Source: Propionibacteriales bacterium
Lineage (GTDB): Bacteria > Actinomycetota > Actinomycetes > Propionibacteriales > Nocardioidaceae
DNA: 33,769 nucleotides
Reading direction: 5' to 3'
Assembly: GCA_009379735.1 (NCBI GenBank)
Contig: WHTB01000014.1
Span: 1 to 33,769, forward strand
Below are positions 1 through 7,283 of this stretch, piece by piece. Every line of letters begins with the position of its first letter. The first letter of the stretch is position 1. The notes beneath the pieces were generated by a model. It saw only the letters and a list, made by a program, of their open reading frames with translations, did not search any database and was not told the origin of the DNA. The position numbers were made by a program, and so were the translations under genes.

Positions 1-95
1 GGACGCACAAGGTGATCTGGCGCGGTCCCTACGTCAAGGGTCCAGCGGACGCGCCACTGCTGGCTGGCGAGCGGGTGAACGCGCTCATCCGTTAG
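1..95 (+). CDS. C-terminal end of an unidentified protein (partial, 5' end outside window)
   Basis: An open frame enters from the left edge and stops at TAG 93-95, giving about 30 residues that end in GERVNALIR. The sequence contains WRGPYVKGP and looks like real protein, but I do not recognise the family. No start is in the window. The downstream oxidoreductase gene reads the opposite way, so the two are convergent and separated by about 415 bases. Confidence 0.45.
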   Translation, partial: THKVIWRGPYVKGPADAPLLAGERVNALIR

Positions 96-510
96 TTCAC
101 CGTCGCGCAGCCTGGGACCTCGAATTTGAGACCAGCGACAAAGCCGCTCAAGCGTCCTATGACCGCGCCGTCGTACACAGATGTGGTCACCTCGGCCCAT
201 ACGGTCTCCTCGCGTGCACCAACCCGGCCCCCCAACCAATCCCCAAGACCCTGGCCCGAACTCGCCGCCCGCGGCGCGGTGACAAGCGGCAATCACGTCC
301 ATCCGTTCCCTCACGTTCTTCAATGGCGTCCCCTGCGTGGTGTCAGTGTGCTGGCTGGCACCGCCACCGTCACCACGCGGGGCCCCATGGCCCGTACGGT
401 GTCCGTTGACAACCTGGAATCGGCGGGCCGATTCGCCTGGCATTCCGCATCGAATCGATCCCGGGATGGAATATTTTGGTGCTGGGACAGCTACCCAAGT
501 GCGTGGCGGG
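96..510. other. Gene-poor stretch between convergent genes
   Basis: About 415 bases between the partial gene at the left edge and the stop of the oxidoreductase. Open frames cross it on both strands, but none has a recognisable domain or a convincing ribosome binding site. A minus-strand frame at 92-292 ends in a protein-like stretch and could be a remnant, but I cannot name it. I saw no clear promoter, terminator or repeat. Confidence 0.4.
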
Positions 511-1542
511 TCAGTGCGGAAGTTGGACCGCTAGGTGCGGGGACAGCGCTCGGAGGAAGTCCGCTGCGTCGAACATGGCGCCGGCCGAGGCTAGGCCCGT
601 TGTCCTGGTCTGTCCGACCAGGATTCGCCGGATCGCTTCTACCACCAGGGGTGCGGTGACCGCGTAGATGTCCTGGCCACGAGCCGTGGCACGTCGCTCG
701 ACTCCACGTGCGCGGACCACGACGTCGACGATGAAAGTCTGGTTCGAACGCCCCAGATCGTCGACTGGTTCCGGCGCCGGCGTGTCCTCACTGGCCACGT
801 CTCTCGCGGCTTCGACGGTCATGTATGTGCTCACTTCTGGCACCGCCAGGTGGCTGGGAACGGTGACGACATCGGCCATGGTGAATCCCGCGATGACCGC
901 TCGTCGGCCCATTGGCTTCGGAAACGGCCAGTCCTGCTCTGTTGCCTTGTCGTCGTGGTACTCGAGCGCGCCGTTCGTGAACCGCACCCGACGGCCCGCG
1001 CGACGCTGGTGAGACACCTGACCCGCCACCCGGGTACCCGCTGTGGGATGCCAGCTGCTCAACCCATAGGCGACGTGGGCCTCGTCCGCGGCGGTCCACT
1101 CCCCCATGGCGGCGGTCACCAGGAGGTCGCCCAGTCCGCCGTAGAAAGCCATCGCCGGCACCACCGGCACACCTGCCTCGCGCGCTGCTTCCGCGTAGTC
1201 GGCGAACATCGAAGCATTCGCCTCGATCTCTGCCGCGACGTCGACGTACGGGATCCCCGCGCGTAAGGCTGCCTCGACGACCGGGCCTGCCGTCACCGCG
1301 AACGGTCCGGCGCAGTTGACGACAGCCGCTGCGCCGGCCAGGGCCCGGTCCAGGGAGCTCGGGTCATCCACTGTGGCCGGCCGCACAGGCACCTCGCCCC
1401 ACTCCGCGGCCAGCACCTTCAGCTGAGCCGCGTCACGGCCGGAGAGGACAGTGGCGAAACCACACCTGAGCAGTTCGGCGACGATGAAGCGTCCGGTGTG
1501 CCCGGTCGCTCCGTACACCACCACTGCATCGGCCGCGCTCAT
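511..1542 (-). CDS. Saccharopine dehydrogenase-like NAD(P)-binding oxidoreductase
   Basis: The 343-residue protein opens with a Rossmann nucleotide-binding motif (VVVYGATGHTGRF, about residues 7-19). The segment VVNCAGPF is typical of the trans-acting enoyl-reductase/saccharopine-dehydrogenase-like group. Substrate cannot be read from the sequence, and most actinobacterial members are uncharacterised. The start ATG (complement of 1540-1542) was chosen because the Rossmann fold begins right after it and GGGGAAG lies just upstream. Longer in-frame starts up to 1647 would run into the divergent regulator. It is divergent from the GlxA-type regulator about 100 bases away, so that regulator probably controls it; this is inference from position. 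Confidence 0.82.
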   Translation of the reverse strand: MSAADAVVVYGATGHTGRFIVAELLRCGFATVLSGRDAAQLKVLAAEWGEVPVRPATVDDPSSLDRALAGAAAVVNCAGPFAVTAGPVVEAALRAGIPYVDVAAEIEANASMFADYAEAAREAGVPVVPAMAFYGGLGDLLVTAAMGEWTAADEAHVAYGLSSWHPTAGTRVAGQVSHQRRAGRRVRFTNGALEYHDDKATEQDWPFPKPMGRRAVIAGFTMADVVTVPSHLAVPEVSTYMTVEAARDVASEDTPAPEPVDDLGRSNQTFIVDVVVRARGVERRATARGQDIYAVTAPLVVEAIRRILVGQTRTTGLASAGAMFDAADFLRALSPHLAVQLPH

Positions 1543-1626
1543 GACTTCCCCGATCTTGGTGTGCTGATGGGTCCAGTCTCGCCGCAGGAGAAACGTGACC
1601 GTGATAGTCCGGAACGACAACATGCG

Positions 1627-1632
1627 TACACT
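1627..1632 (+). promoter_or_regulatory. Putative -10 box of a leaderless transcript for the GlxA-family regulator
   Basis: TACACT lies seven bases before ATG 1640, the arrangement seen in leaderless actinobacterial transcripts. It supports ATG 1640 over the upstream GTG at 1595. That GTG has AGGAG at 1586-1590, but only four bases away. No good -35 hexamer was seen. Confidence 0.4.
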
Positions 1633-1639
1633 TTCGGAC

Positions 1640-2587
1640 ATGCCCACCGTCGCGCTGGCTGCTGTCGGCCACCTCCTGCACTTCGAGCTGGCGGTCGCCT
1701 ACGAGATCTTCGGCAATCCCCCGCGCGAAGCCACGGGGGGCTGGTACGACGTACTGCTCTGCGGATCCGGACCGGTGCAGGTCGGCCCGTTCACGGTCGA
1801 GCCCGACCACGGGCTGGAGCGCCTGATCAGCGCCGACACCGTGATCGTGCCCGCGTGCGCCGACATCGACGATCCGGCACCAGCGGAATTGGTCGAAGCC
1901 CTCCGCGCGGCCCACGAATCGGGTGCCCGGGTGGCCTCCCTGTGCACCGGGGCGTTCGTGCTCGGAGCCGCGGGTCTGTTGGACGGTCGGCGAGCCACCA
2001 CCCACTGGGCTCATACCGCGGAGCTGAGCGCCCGCCACCCGCGAGCCGTGGTCGACCCCGACGTGCTGTACACCGACAACGGCAGCGTGCTCACCGCTGC
2101 GGGCAAGGCCGCCGCCGTAGATCTCTGCCTACACCTGATCCACCTCGACCACGGCGCCACCATCGCCAACTCGGTCGCCCGTCGCCTCGTCACGCCACCA
2201 CATCGGCCCGGCGGTCAGGCCCAGTTCGTGGCCACACCGATGCAAGTCACGGGCGATCACACGCTTGCCCACCTGCTCGCCTGGGTCCAGCAACGGCTGG
2301 ACCGGCCGCTGACAGTGACAGACATGGCACGCAAGGCGAACACGAGCCCCCGCAATCTCGGACGACAGTTCCAATCCGTGACCGGCCAGACGCCGATCCA
2401 GTGGCTCCTGACCCAGCGCGTACGCCGCGCCCAGGAGCTGCTGGAGGCCACCGACAAGAGCATCGAGGCGGTCGCCCTTGCCACCGGCATGGGCACCGCC
2501 ACAACACTTCGACGCCACTTCAAACGGATCGTCGGGGTCCCACCGGACAGCTACCGACGCACATTTCGCAGCGCAAGAACTGCCTGA
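1640..2587 (+). CDS. GlxA/FtrA-type AraC-family transcriptional regulator with DJ-1/PfpI-like domain
   Basis: The 315-residue protein has an N-terminal class I glutamine amidotransferase-like (DJ-1/PfpI) domain, roughly residues 1-180, including the nucleophile-elbow-like SLCTGAF with Cys at about 102. A C-terminal AraC double helix-turn-helix occupies about residues 220-312 (LTVTDMARKANTSPRNLGRQ and the second helix near VALATGMG). Such proteins bind DNA, and the DJ-1-like domain usually serves as a sensor and not as an enzyme. The start is ambiguous: GTG 1595 follows AGGAG closely, while ATG 1640 fits the domain start and a leaderless -10 box. It is divergent from the oxidoreductase gene, its likely target. 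Confidence 0.88.
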   Translation: MPTVALAAVGHLLHFELAVAYEIFGNPPREATGGWYDVLLCGSGPVQVGPFTVEPDHGLERLISADTVIVPACADIDDPAPAELVEALRAAHESGARVASLCTGAFVLGAAGLLDGRRATTHWAHTAELSARHPRAVVDPDVLYTDNGSVLTAAGKAAAVDLCLHLIHLDHGATIANSVARRLVTPPHRPGGQAQFVATPMQVTGDHTLAHLLAWVQQRLDRPLTVTDMARKANTSPRNLGRQFQSVTGQTPIQWLLTQRVRRAQELLEATDKSIEAVALATGMGTATTLRRHFKRIVGVPPDSYRRTFRSARTA

Positions 2588-2772
2588 CCGCTAGCGGCGC
2601 AGCGCAACTTCCGGCCAATCGGTGGCCGTTCCTACCAGACCTCAAAACGTGGCACCTGGCAGTCAGAAAATGAGCCGAGGCAGGGTGGTTCAATATCGTC
2701 GTCAGCACCGCTATCTGAGAGCATTCTGGCCGTGACGACGATCGACTCCACGCAAAATGACTGCGGTCGGGG

Positions 2773-2799
2773 TGTCGAGATACGGTCGGCCTATTCGTC
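2773..2799 (+). promoter_or_regulatory. ECF42-type promoter of the DGPF-sigma operon
   Basis: TGTCGA at 2773-2778, a 17-base spacer, then CGTC at 2796-2799. As I recall the ECF42 literature, target promoters carry TGTCGA at -35 and CG(A/T)C at -10. Transcription would start near 2806, about 30 bases before ATG 2837. The site aligns closely with a second copy at 5351-5377. Autoregulation of the sigma operon is inferred. Confidence 0.7.
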
Positions 2800-2836
2800 A
2801 TCCTCTTCAACCGGCCAGACACGGGGGGGAGGACAG

Positions 2837-3223
2837 ATGCGGTACATGCTGTTGATCTACAACTGCGAGCGGCCCGAACCGGATGATCCGGGCTTCGCCG
2901 AGGCGCTAGCAAGGGTGAACGCGTTCGCCGACGAGTGCCGCCGCCGCGGCGCGTTCGTGGCCGAGCATCCGCTGCAGCCCGAACGCACCGCCACCACCGT
3001 GAGTGTGCGCGACGGCAAGGCGCTGATCACCGACGGTCCATTCGTCGAGACCCACGAGCACCTCGGCGGCGCCTACATCCTCGATTGCCGCAATCTGGAC
3101 GAAGCGCTAGAACTGGCCGCGCTGTGCCCGTTCGCCGAACAGGGCTCGATCGAGGTGCGGCCGATCGTCGGCACGCCGGGTCCGGACCATACGCCCGCGA
3201 ACGAGGTGGCCACCAGCGAATGA
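2837..3223 (+). CDS. YCII-related (DGPF-type) protein
   Basis: A 128-residue single-domain protein starting MRYMLLIY, the classic start of YCII-related proteins, with the diagnostic DGPF motif at about residues 66-69 ([13 protein letters not shown]) and the usual ending (GSIEVRPI). YCII folds resemble muconolactone isomerase; the biochemical role of DGPF proteins is unknown. ATG 2837 has GGGAGGA just upstream. Upstream in-frame starts lack family similarity. Its stop overlaps the sigma factor start as ATGA at 3220-3223, so the two are translationally coupled. DGPF genes are the genomic signature and regulated targets of ECF42 sigma factors, and an ECF42-type promoter precedes this one. Confidence 0.9.
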   Translation: MRYMLLIYNCERPEPDDPGFAEALARVNAFADECRRRGAFVAEHPLQPERTATTVSVRDGKALITDGPFVETHEHLGGAYILDCRNLDEALELAALCPFAEQGSIEVRPIVGTPGPDHTPANEVATSE

Positions 3224-4461
3224 GCCCGGCGCCGGTCCTGGAGCAGGTATACAGCGAGCAACGGGCTCGGATGCTGGCCGCGCTGATCCGCGTGCTCGGC
3301 GATTTTGAGCTCGCCGAGGACGCGCTGCAGGACGCCTGCGCCCTGGCGTTGCGCAAGTGGGGTGACACCGTGCCAGACGATCCGGTCGCCTGGCTGCTGA
3401 CCGCGGCCCGCAACAGCGCGATCGACCGGTTGCGGCGAGCCCAACTCGGCCGGGACAAGCTCGCCCAGCTTGCCAGACAGCGGGGCATGGTGACCACGAT
3501 GACGGATTTCGGAGCGGAGAGCCTGCTCAGCATGGGTGACGAGCGGCTCAGCCTGATCTTCACCTGCTGCCATCCTGCCCTAGCGGAGGACGCGCGGGTC
3601 GCCCTGACGCTGCAGGCCATGGCCGGGCTGACCGCCGGGCAGATCGCCCGGATGTTCCTGGTCAGTGAACCGACCCTGGCGCAACGCCTGGTGCGCGCGA
3701 AACGGAAGATCCGCGACGCGGGGATCAGCCTCGAGGTTCCCGCCGATCACCTGCTGCCCGAGCGGCTCTCCAGTGTTCTCGCTGTGGTGTACCTGATCTT
3801 CACCCAGGGCTATACCGCCGCCCACGACCAGCCCGAGCACCACACGCTGACCCAGGAGGCGATCCGGCTCGGCAAGCTCGTCGCGACCCTCATGCACAAC
3901 GAGCCCGAAGCGCTCGGCCTGGTCGCGTTGCTGCTGCTGCACGATTCGCGCGCTGCAGCCCGGTACAGTCCAGCCGGCGAGGTAATCCTGCTAGCGGACC
4001 AGGATCGTTCCCGCTGGGACCGTGCCGGGATCACCGAAGCCATCGGGCTCCTGGACCGGGCCTTGCGCCTCGGCAGACCGGGGCCGTACCAGATGCAGGC
4101 CGCGATCGCTGCACTACACGCCCAGGCCGAGACGGCCGACCAGACGGACTGGCCGCGCATCGCCGCCCTCTACGCCGAATTGCTTGCGGTGGCCCCGTCA
4201 CCGGTGGTGGCGCTGAACCACGCCGTGGCCGTGGCCACGGCCTCCGGTCCGGACCAGGGGCTGGCGCTGATCGACCGGATCGACGGGCTTGGCCGCTACC
4301 ACCTGCTGCACGCCGCCCGCGCGGATCTGTTGCGTCGTCTCGGCCGGACCGCAGCGGCCGCGGTGGCGTACCGCCGGGCACACGAACTCGCTGTCAACCC
4401 CGAAGACCGGCGCTTCCTCGCCCGCCGCCTGCACGACCTCGACATCCAGGAGACCCGATGA
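3220..4461 (+). CDS. ECF42-group RNA polymerase sigma factor with C-terminal extension
   Basis: The 413-residue protein has sigma-70 region 2 near residues 7-75 ([16 protein letters not shown]) and region 4 near 125-165 ([20 protein letters not shown]). A long C-terminal extension follows from about 180 ([20 protein letters not shown]; the DUF6596/TPR-like part). This architecture, more than twice the length of a minimal ECF factor, together with the adjacent DGPF gene defines group ECF42. Members lack a classical anti-sigma factor, and the extension is thought to be required for activity. None of the neighbours resembles an anti-sigma factor. The start overlaps the DGPF stop, and the stop overlaps the next gene's start as ATGA. 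Confidence 0.93.
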   Translation: MSPAPVLEQVYSEQRARMLAALIRVLGDFELAEDALQDACALALRKWGDTVPDDPVAWLLTAARNSAIDRLRRAQLGRDKLAQLARQRGMVTTMTDFGAESLLSMGDERLSLIFTCCHPALAEDARVALTLQAMAGLTAGQIARMFLVSEPTLAQRLVRAKRKIRDAGISLEVPADHLLPERLSSVLAVVYLIFTQGYTAAHDQPEHHTLTQEAIRLGKLVATLMHNEPEALGLVALLLLHDSRAAARYSPAGEVILLADQDRSRWDRAGITEAIGLLDRALRLGRPGPYQMQAAIAALHAQAETADQTDWPRIAALYAELLAVAPSPVVALNHAVAVATASGPDQGLALIDRIDGLGRYHLLHAARADLLRRLGRTAAAAVAYRRAHELAVNPEDRRFLARRLHDLDIQETR

Positions 4462-5339
4462 GACTGTCCATTCTCGACCACGGACACCGCCGCCGCGCCA
4501 AGCTGTTCCTCACCCTCACCTCGGCCCTGTCGCGGGTGGACAGCCCGGACATCGTCAAGATGCTGCTCTACCGGCCCGAGTTCCTCGGCCACCCGCTTCT
4601 GGAGCTGACCGCCGACTCGATGCGCGGGCCGTCGTACTGGACTGCCGGGGAACGTGAGTACCTGGCGATGTGCACCGCCCAGCTGCTCCAGTGCCCCTTC
4701 TGCATCGACACACACGCCGAGCTCACCCGCATCGCGGGCCACGGCGACATCGACCCGGACGATCCCGCCTCGGTTCGGCCCGATCTGCGCACTGCGCGCG
4801 CCTTCCTGGCCACCGTCACCTGCACCCCGGACCGCGCCGACTCCGCCGGGGTCGCCGGCATGCCTGAGCACGCGGTGCTGGAAGCGCTGCATGTGAACCT
4901 GGTGTTCAACATCATCAACCGGCTGGGCAACGCGTTCGGCTTCACCCTGCGCGAGGGCCAGCTGCACAGCGGTACCCGCGCCCTGCACCGGTTCGGCTAC
5001 CGCTTCCCACGCTTCCTGCTCGCCGACGGCGAGACCACCCGCCACGACGATGCCGCGGAGAACCTTCGCCATGCGGTGCTGGACGCGCCCGCCACCACCG
5101 ACCCGGCGCTGCGGACGGCTGCCGCAGCCGGCGGCCCGCTCCCCGAACCGTGGCAGTCCTACGCCACGACCGTCCGCGACGCCTCATACAAGGTCACCGA
5201 CACCGACATCAACCGCCTCACCGCCGCCGGGCACACCGAAGAGGAAATCTTCGAAGTCACCGTCGCGGCGGCGGTCGGCGCGGCAGTGCACGGCTTCGAC
5301 GCCGGCCGGCGCGCACTCGGGCACAAGACGGCGGGCTGA
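4458..5339 (+). CDS. Carboxymuconolactone decarboxylase/AhpD-like protein
   Basis: The 293-residue protein carries the AhpD-like CxxC motif CPFCIDTH (Cys 79, Cys 82, His 86) after a conserved Glu stretch (GEREYLAM). This is the arrangement used by alkylhydroperoxidase-type members for peroxide or thiol chemistry. It is longer than typical AhpD (about 175 residues) and has a second helical half, as in peroxidase-related proteins of this superfamily. The ATG overlaps the sigma stop (ATGA, 4458-4461), so the three genes form one coupled operon. This suggests, by inference, that the ECF42 regulon here deals with oxidative or electrophile stress. The substrate is unknown. Confidence 0.85.
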   Translation: MRLSILDHGHRRRAKLFLTLTSALSRVDSPDIVKMLLYRPEFLGHPLLELTADSMRGPSYWTAGEREYLAMCTAQLLQCPFCIDTHAELTRIAGHGDIDPDDPASVRPDLRTARAFLATVTCTPDRADSAGVAGMPEHAVLEALHVNLVFNIINRLGNAFGFTLREGQLHSGTRALHRFGYRFPRFLLADGETTRHDDAAENLRHAVLDAPATTDPALRTAAAAGGPLPEPWQSYATTVRDASYKVTDTDINRLTAAGHTEEEIFEVTVAAAVGAAVHGFDAGRRALGHKTAG

Positions 5340-5350
5340 ATCGGCAGCCT

Positions 5351-5377
5351 TGTCGAGAACAGCGGTGGCTGTTCGTC
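5351..5377 (+). promoter_or_regulatory. Second ECF42-type promoter, upstream of a truncated VOC gene
   Basis: TGTCGA at 5351-5356, a 17-base spacer, then CGTC at 5374-5377. The first eight bases (TGTCGAGA) and the -10 side (TTCGTC, then TCC one base later) match the copy at 2773-2799. The predicted start site near 5384 lies about 34 bases before ATG 5418. The spacer also holds a perfect inverted repeat, GAACAGC-GGTG-GCTGTTC, at 5357-5374, so the site could alternatively be read as an operon-end hairpin. Confidence 0.65.
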
Positions 5378-5417
5378 CTCCGGTGCGTCAACCGACGAAT
5401 AGCCGAGAGGACCGAGC

Positions 5418-5471
5418 ATGTCCGGACAGATCAACTGGGTCGAGGCACCCGCGACCGACACCGCCAAGGCG
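5418..5471 (+). pseudogene. N-terminal stub of a VOC (glyoxalase/bleomycin resistance) family gene
   Basis: After AGAGGA, an ATG at 5418 opens MSGQINWVEAPATDTAKA, the usual N-terminus of small VOC proteins, where the family normally continues with an AxxFYGxxFGWE-like segment. Here similarity stops abruptly after about 18 residues. The frame runs on without VOC features to a stop near 5681, and no other frame in 5472-5770 restores the domain. I read it as a deletion or rearrangement endpoint. It sits 78 bases after the AhpD-like gene, behind its own ECF42-type promoter, so it was probably a member of that regulon. Confidence 0.6.
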
Positions 5472-5770
5472 GGGTGCCCGCGGAGTCGGCCGCGTCTGGG
5501 AGGGACTGTCGTCGTCAGCTTGGTGGGGTGGTCCGACCGTTTCCCCGACAAGGCGGCACTTCTGGTTGGTTCTGGTCGCCCTGATGGGTGCCGCAAGGCT
5601 GCCCGAACAGCCATGAGCGGACGTCGAGTCGGCCTTCGAGAGTCTCCAAGAGGGCCTCTTTCGTGGGGGCCACCGCGGTGACCATGGGACGGGCTCTCCC
5701 AACACCACCGCCTTGCATGGTTCGGCCAGATTGCCTCACATCTGCCCACCAGGACGGCTAGCCTCGACGG
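5472..5770. other. Non-coding or degraded stretch after the VOC stub
   Basis: About 300 bases with short open frames on both strands, none of which I recognise. One minus-strand frame (5515-5739) contains a protein-like stretch (LLETLEGRLDVRSWLFGQP) and may be a remnant of a mobile or foreign gene, but no inverted-repeat ends or transposase motifs are visible. The last bases hold the promoter of the membrane protein gene that follows. Confidence 0.35.
5759..5764 (+). promoter_or_regulatory. Putative -10 box of a leaderless gene (small membrane protein)
   Basis: TAGCCT ends six bases before ATG 5771, and no Shine-Dalgarno sequence is present, which fits a leaderless transcript. The same TAGCCT hexamer sits seven bases before the GTG start of the Nif3 gene at 31013. 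Confidence 0.4.
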
Positions 5771-6169
5771 ATGACCGCATCACGTTTGGCCGTGCTGGCA
5801 GCGATCACCTCGCTTGTGGCGTGGGGTCTGAAGGCTGTAGCCATCTGGGTTGCTGGTGGGTTGGATGAGAGCCCCCTTGAGAGTCCTCTCTTCGTACTCG
5901 GGCTCGCCGCGATCGTTGTCGCAGTTGTGTCGCTGGGGGTGGCCGTAGCGAGGGAACGCCCCCTCGCGTTCAAGGTCATCGGCGGCGTGGTTGGCCTCTT
6001 GATCGGCGTCGCTCTCTCGAGCCTGGCGTCGTTCGTCGCCGCGGCAGTCATACCCGACTCAGCGGGCTGGGTTCAGGAAGAAGCCGGGCTGTGGTTGTCG
6101 GCCCTGCTCGCACTCGGCGTGACCGCTGCTTGGTACACCAAGCGAGGTACTGCGCGCACCGCCGTGTAG
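5771..6169 (+). CDS. Small four-helix membrane protein, unknown function
   Basis: A 132-residue protein with four hydrophobic segments: about residues 5-30, 41-62, 67-94 and 105-123. The short basic tail (WYTKRGTARTAV) suggests an inner-membrane protein. I recognise no family motif. The start is supported by a leaderless-type -10 box. It stands alone between the VOC stub and the convergent SnoaL-like gene, so context gives no function. A competing minus-strand frame at 6073-6351 overlaps its end but has no recognisable domain. Confidence 0.6.
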   Translation: MTASRLAVLAAITSLVAWGLKAVAIWVAGGLDESPLESPLFVLGLAAIVVAVVSLGVAVARERPLAFKVIGGVVGLLIGVALSSLASFVAAAVIPDSAGWVQEEAGLWLSALLALGVTAAWYTKRGTARTAV

Positions 6170-6396
6170 CCAAGGCGTCGAAACTGCCCGGCGGCCTCGA
6201 GGTAGGCGGCCACTGCCGTCCTGTTCCTCGTGGAGACGCCCACCTGTGCACACGCGGCGCCATTCGCAAGAGGGGCGCCGACTCGGGCAAGGCTCGCAGG
6301 TCTACCGGATCTCGGCAGAAGAGTGCGTTTGGCCGCCGCGGTCGCCGCCATCGAACTGTGACGACGGGTCCGCTCGCCGACCCAACGGTGGACGGG

Positions 6397-6840
6397 CTAA
6401 GGGGCGGCGTCTACGACCGCGCTCCACTCCTCGGGGTTGATGGGAAACGAGATGTGTTCGTGGGTGATCAACCACTGGTCATCGATCCGCTGCACGCACA
6501 CGGTCGAACGCACCCACACCACGACGTCCCGCCCGCTCCTGCGCGTGCCGCTGTCGGGATGGAGCATGTGCGCGAAGGCCACGTCGCCGCTCACGGCGAC
6601 GCTCAGGTCGTGGGTCTCCACCCCGATGTCGCCCTGGTACTCGGCAAACCACCGCAGGAAGTTTCGACGGACCGCGTCGGCGCCGATGAACTGGTGCGGC
6701 GGGATGATGTCGAAGTACACGATGTCGGGTGAGTAGAGGGACATCAGCCGGTCGATGTCCCTGGCCCGACAGGCCTCGACCCGACTGTCCAGCATCGCCA
6801 TGATGTCGGCCCGGGCGGCGTCAGCGTGATTCGCAACCAT
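6397..6840 (-). CDS. SnoaL/NTF2-like protein
   Basis: A 147-residue protein with the NTF2-like cone-fold pattern: an N-terminal helix (DSRVEACRARDIDRLMSLY), then SPDIVYFDIIPPHQFIGADAV, then strands including GDVAFAHML and WLITHEHISFPI. These proteins are small enzymes or ligand binders for polyketide-like or hydrophobic substrates, or stand-alone domains without known ligand. The start (complement of 6838-6840) has GAGGAGA just upstream. Longer frames extend to 7104 but read into unrelated sequence. A WrbA C-terminal remnant ends 29 bases upstream on the same strand, suggesting a former two-gene operon. Confidence 0.85.
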   Translation of the reverse strand: MVANHADAARADIMAMLDSRVEACRARDIDRLMSLYSPDIVYFDIIPPHQFIGADAVRRNFLRWFAEYQGDIGVETHDLSVAVSGDVAFAHMLHPDSGTRRSGRDVVVWVRSTVCVQRIDDQWLITHEHISFPINPEEWSAVVDAAP

Positions 6841-6869
6841 GGTTCTCTCCTCTCGCGGCCGGCCGGCGA

Positions 6870-7031
6870 TCACGCGACGCGGCCGGTCTTGAGCGCGGCG
6901 GCGACGTCCACCGCGCGTCGGGCCTGGTAGCGGCCCGCTTCCTGGGCGACGTCGTCGGGCGGACCACCGCCGGCCACATGCGAGGTGCCGTAGGGGTTGC
7001 CGGACTGGAACTGGATCGGATCGGTGTAGCC
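6870..7031 (-). pseudogene. wrbA: C-terminal remnant of a WrbA-type NAD(P)H:quinone oxidoreductase
   Basis: Read leftward from about 7031 to the stop at 6870-6872, the frame encodes 53 residues beginning GYTDPIQFQSGNPYGTSHV and ending QARRAVDVAAALKTGRVA. That is the C-terminal signature of flavodoxin-like WrbA proteins (GxTD, NPYG, then the final helix). The N-terminal flavodoxin part, about 150 residues, is absent: upstream of 7031 the frame no longer resembles the family. No start codon or ribosome binding site serves the fragment. I infer a deletion that removed the 5' part; the MocR regulator gene now begins 250 bases away on the other strand. Confidence 0.7.
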
Positions 7032-7283
7032 GGATCCGAGCCTGAGCGCGCAGGTCGGTCGGGGCGCGTCGTCCGCGATGCCGGCGGAGCTTGCCTTTGG
7101 CCACAGTGTGCAGGCCGGTGACGTTGACCCACGATCGGGATCGGCCGGTCAGGCAGCGTCTGGGCTGACTTCGATGTGGGTCGAGCCGGGTCCCTCGGTG
7201 CCGGTGATCTCGGCGATGGTGACGGCACCGAGCCGGGCACCTGCACGATGTGCCCGGTCAGGCTGTTGTACGTTGATGGCCCC

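Noticed and set aside
126-659. Plus-strand ORF of 177 residues across the left intergenic region
   Set aside because: It runs antisense into the oxidoreductase gene, has Pro/Arg-rich composition typical of shadow frames, and resembles no family.
5357-5374. Hairpin GAACAGC-GGTG-GCTGTTC as rho-independent terminator of the sigma operon
   Set aside because: It lies entirely within the spacer and -10 edge of an ECF42-type promoter that matches the one at 2773, and no T-run follows. A dual role cannot be excluded, but the promoter explains the sequence better.
6073-6351. Minus-strand 92-residue ORF with a LuxR/TPR-like look
   Set aside because: It overlaps the end of the plausible membrane protein gene, has no ribosome binding site and no definite domain match.
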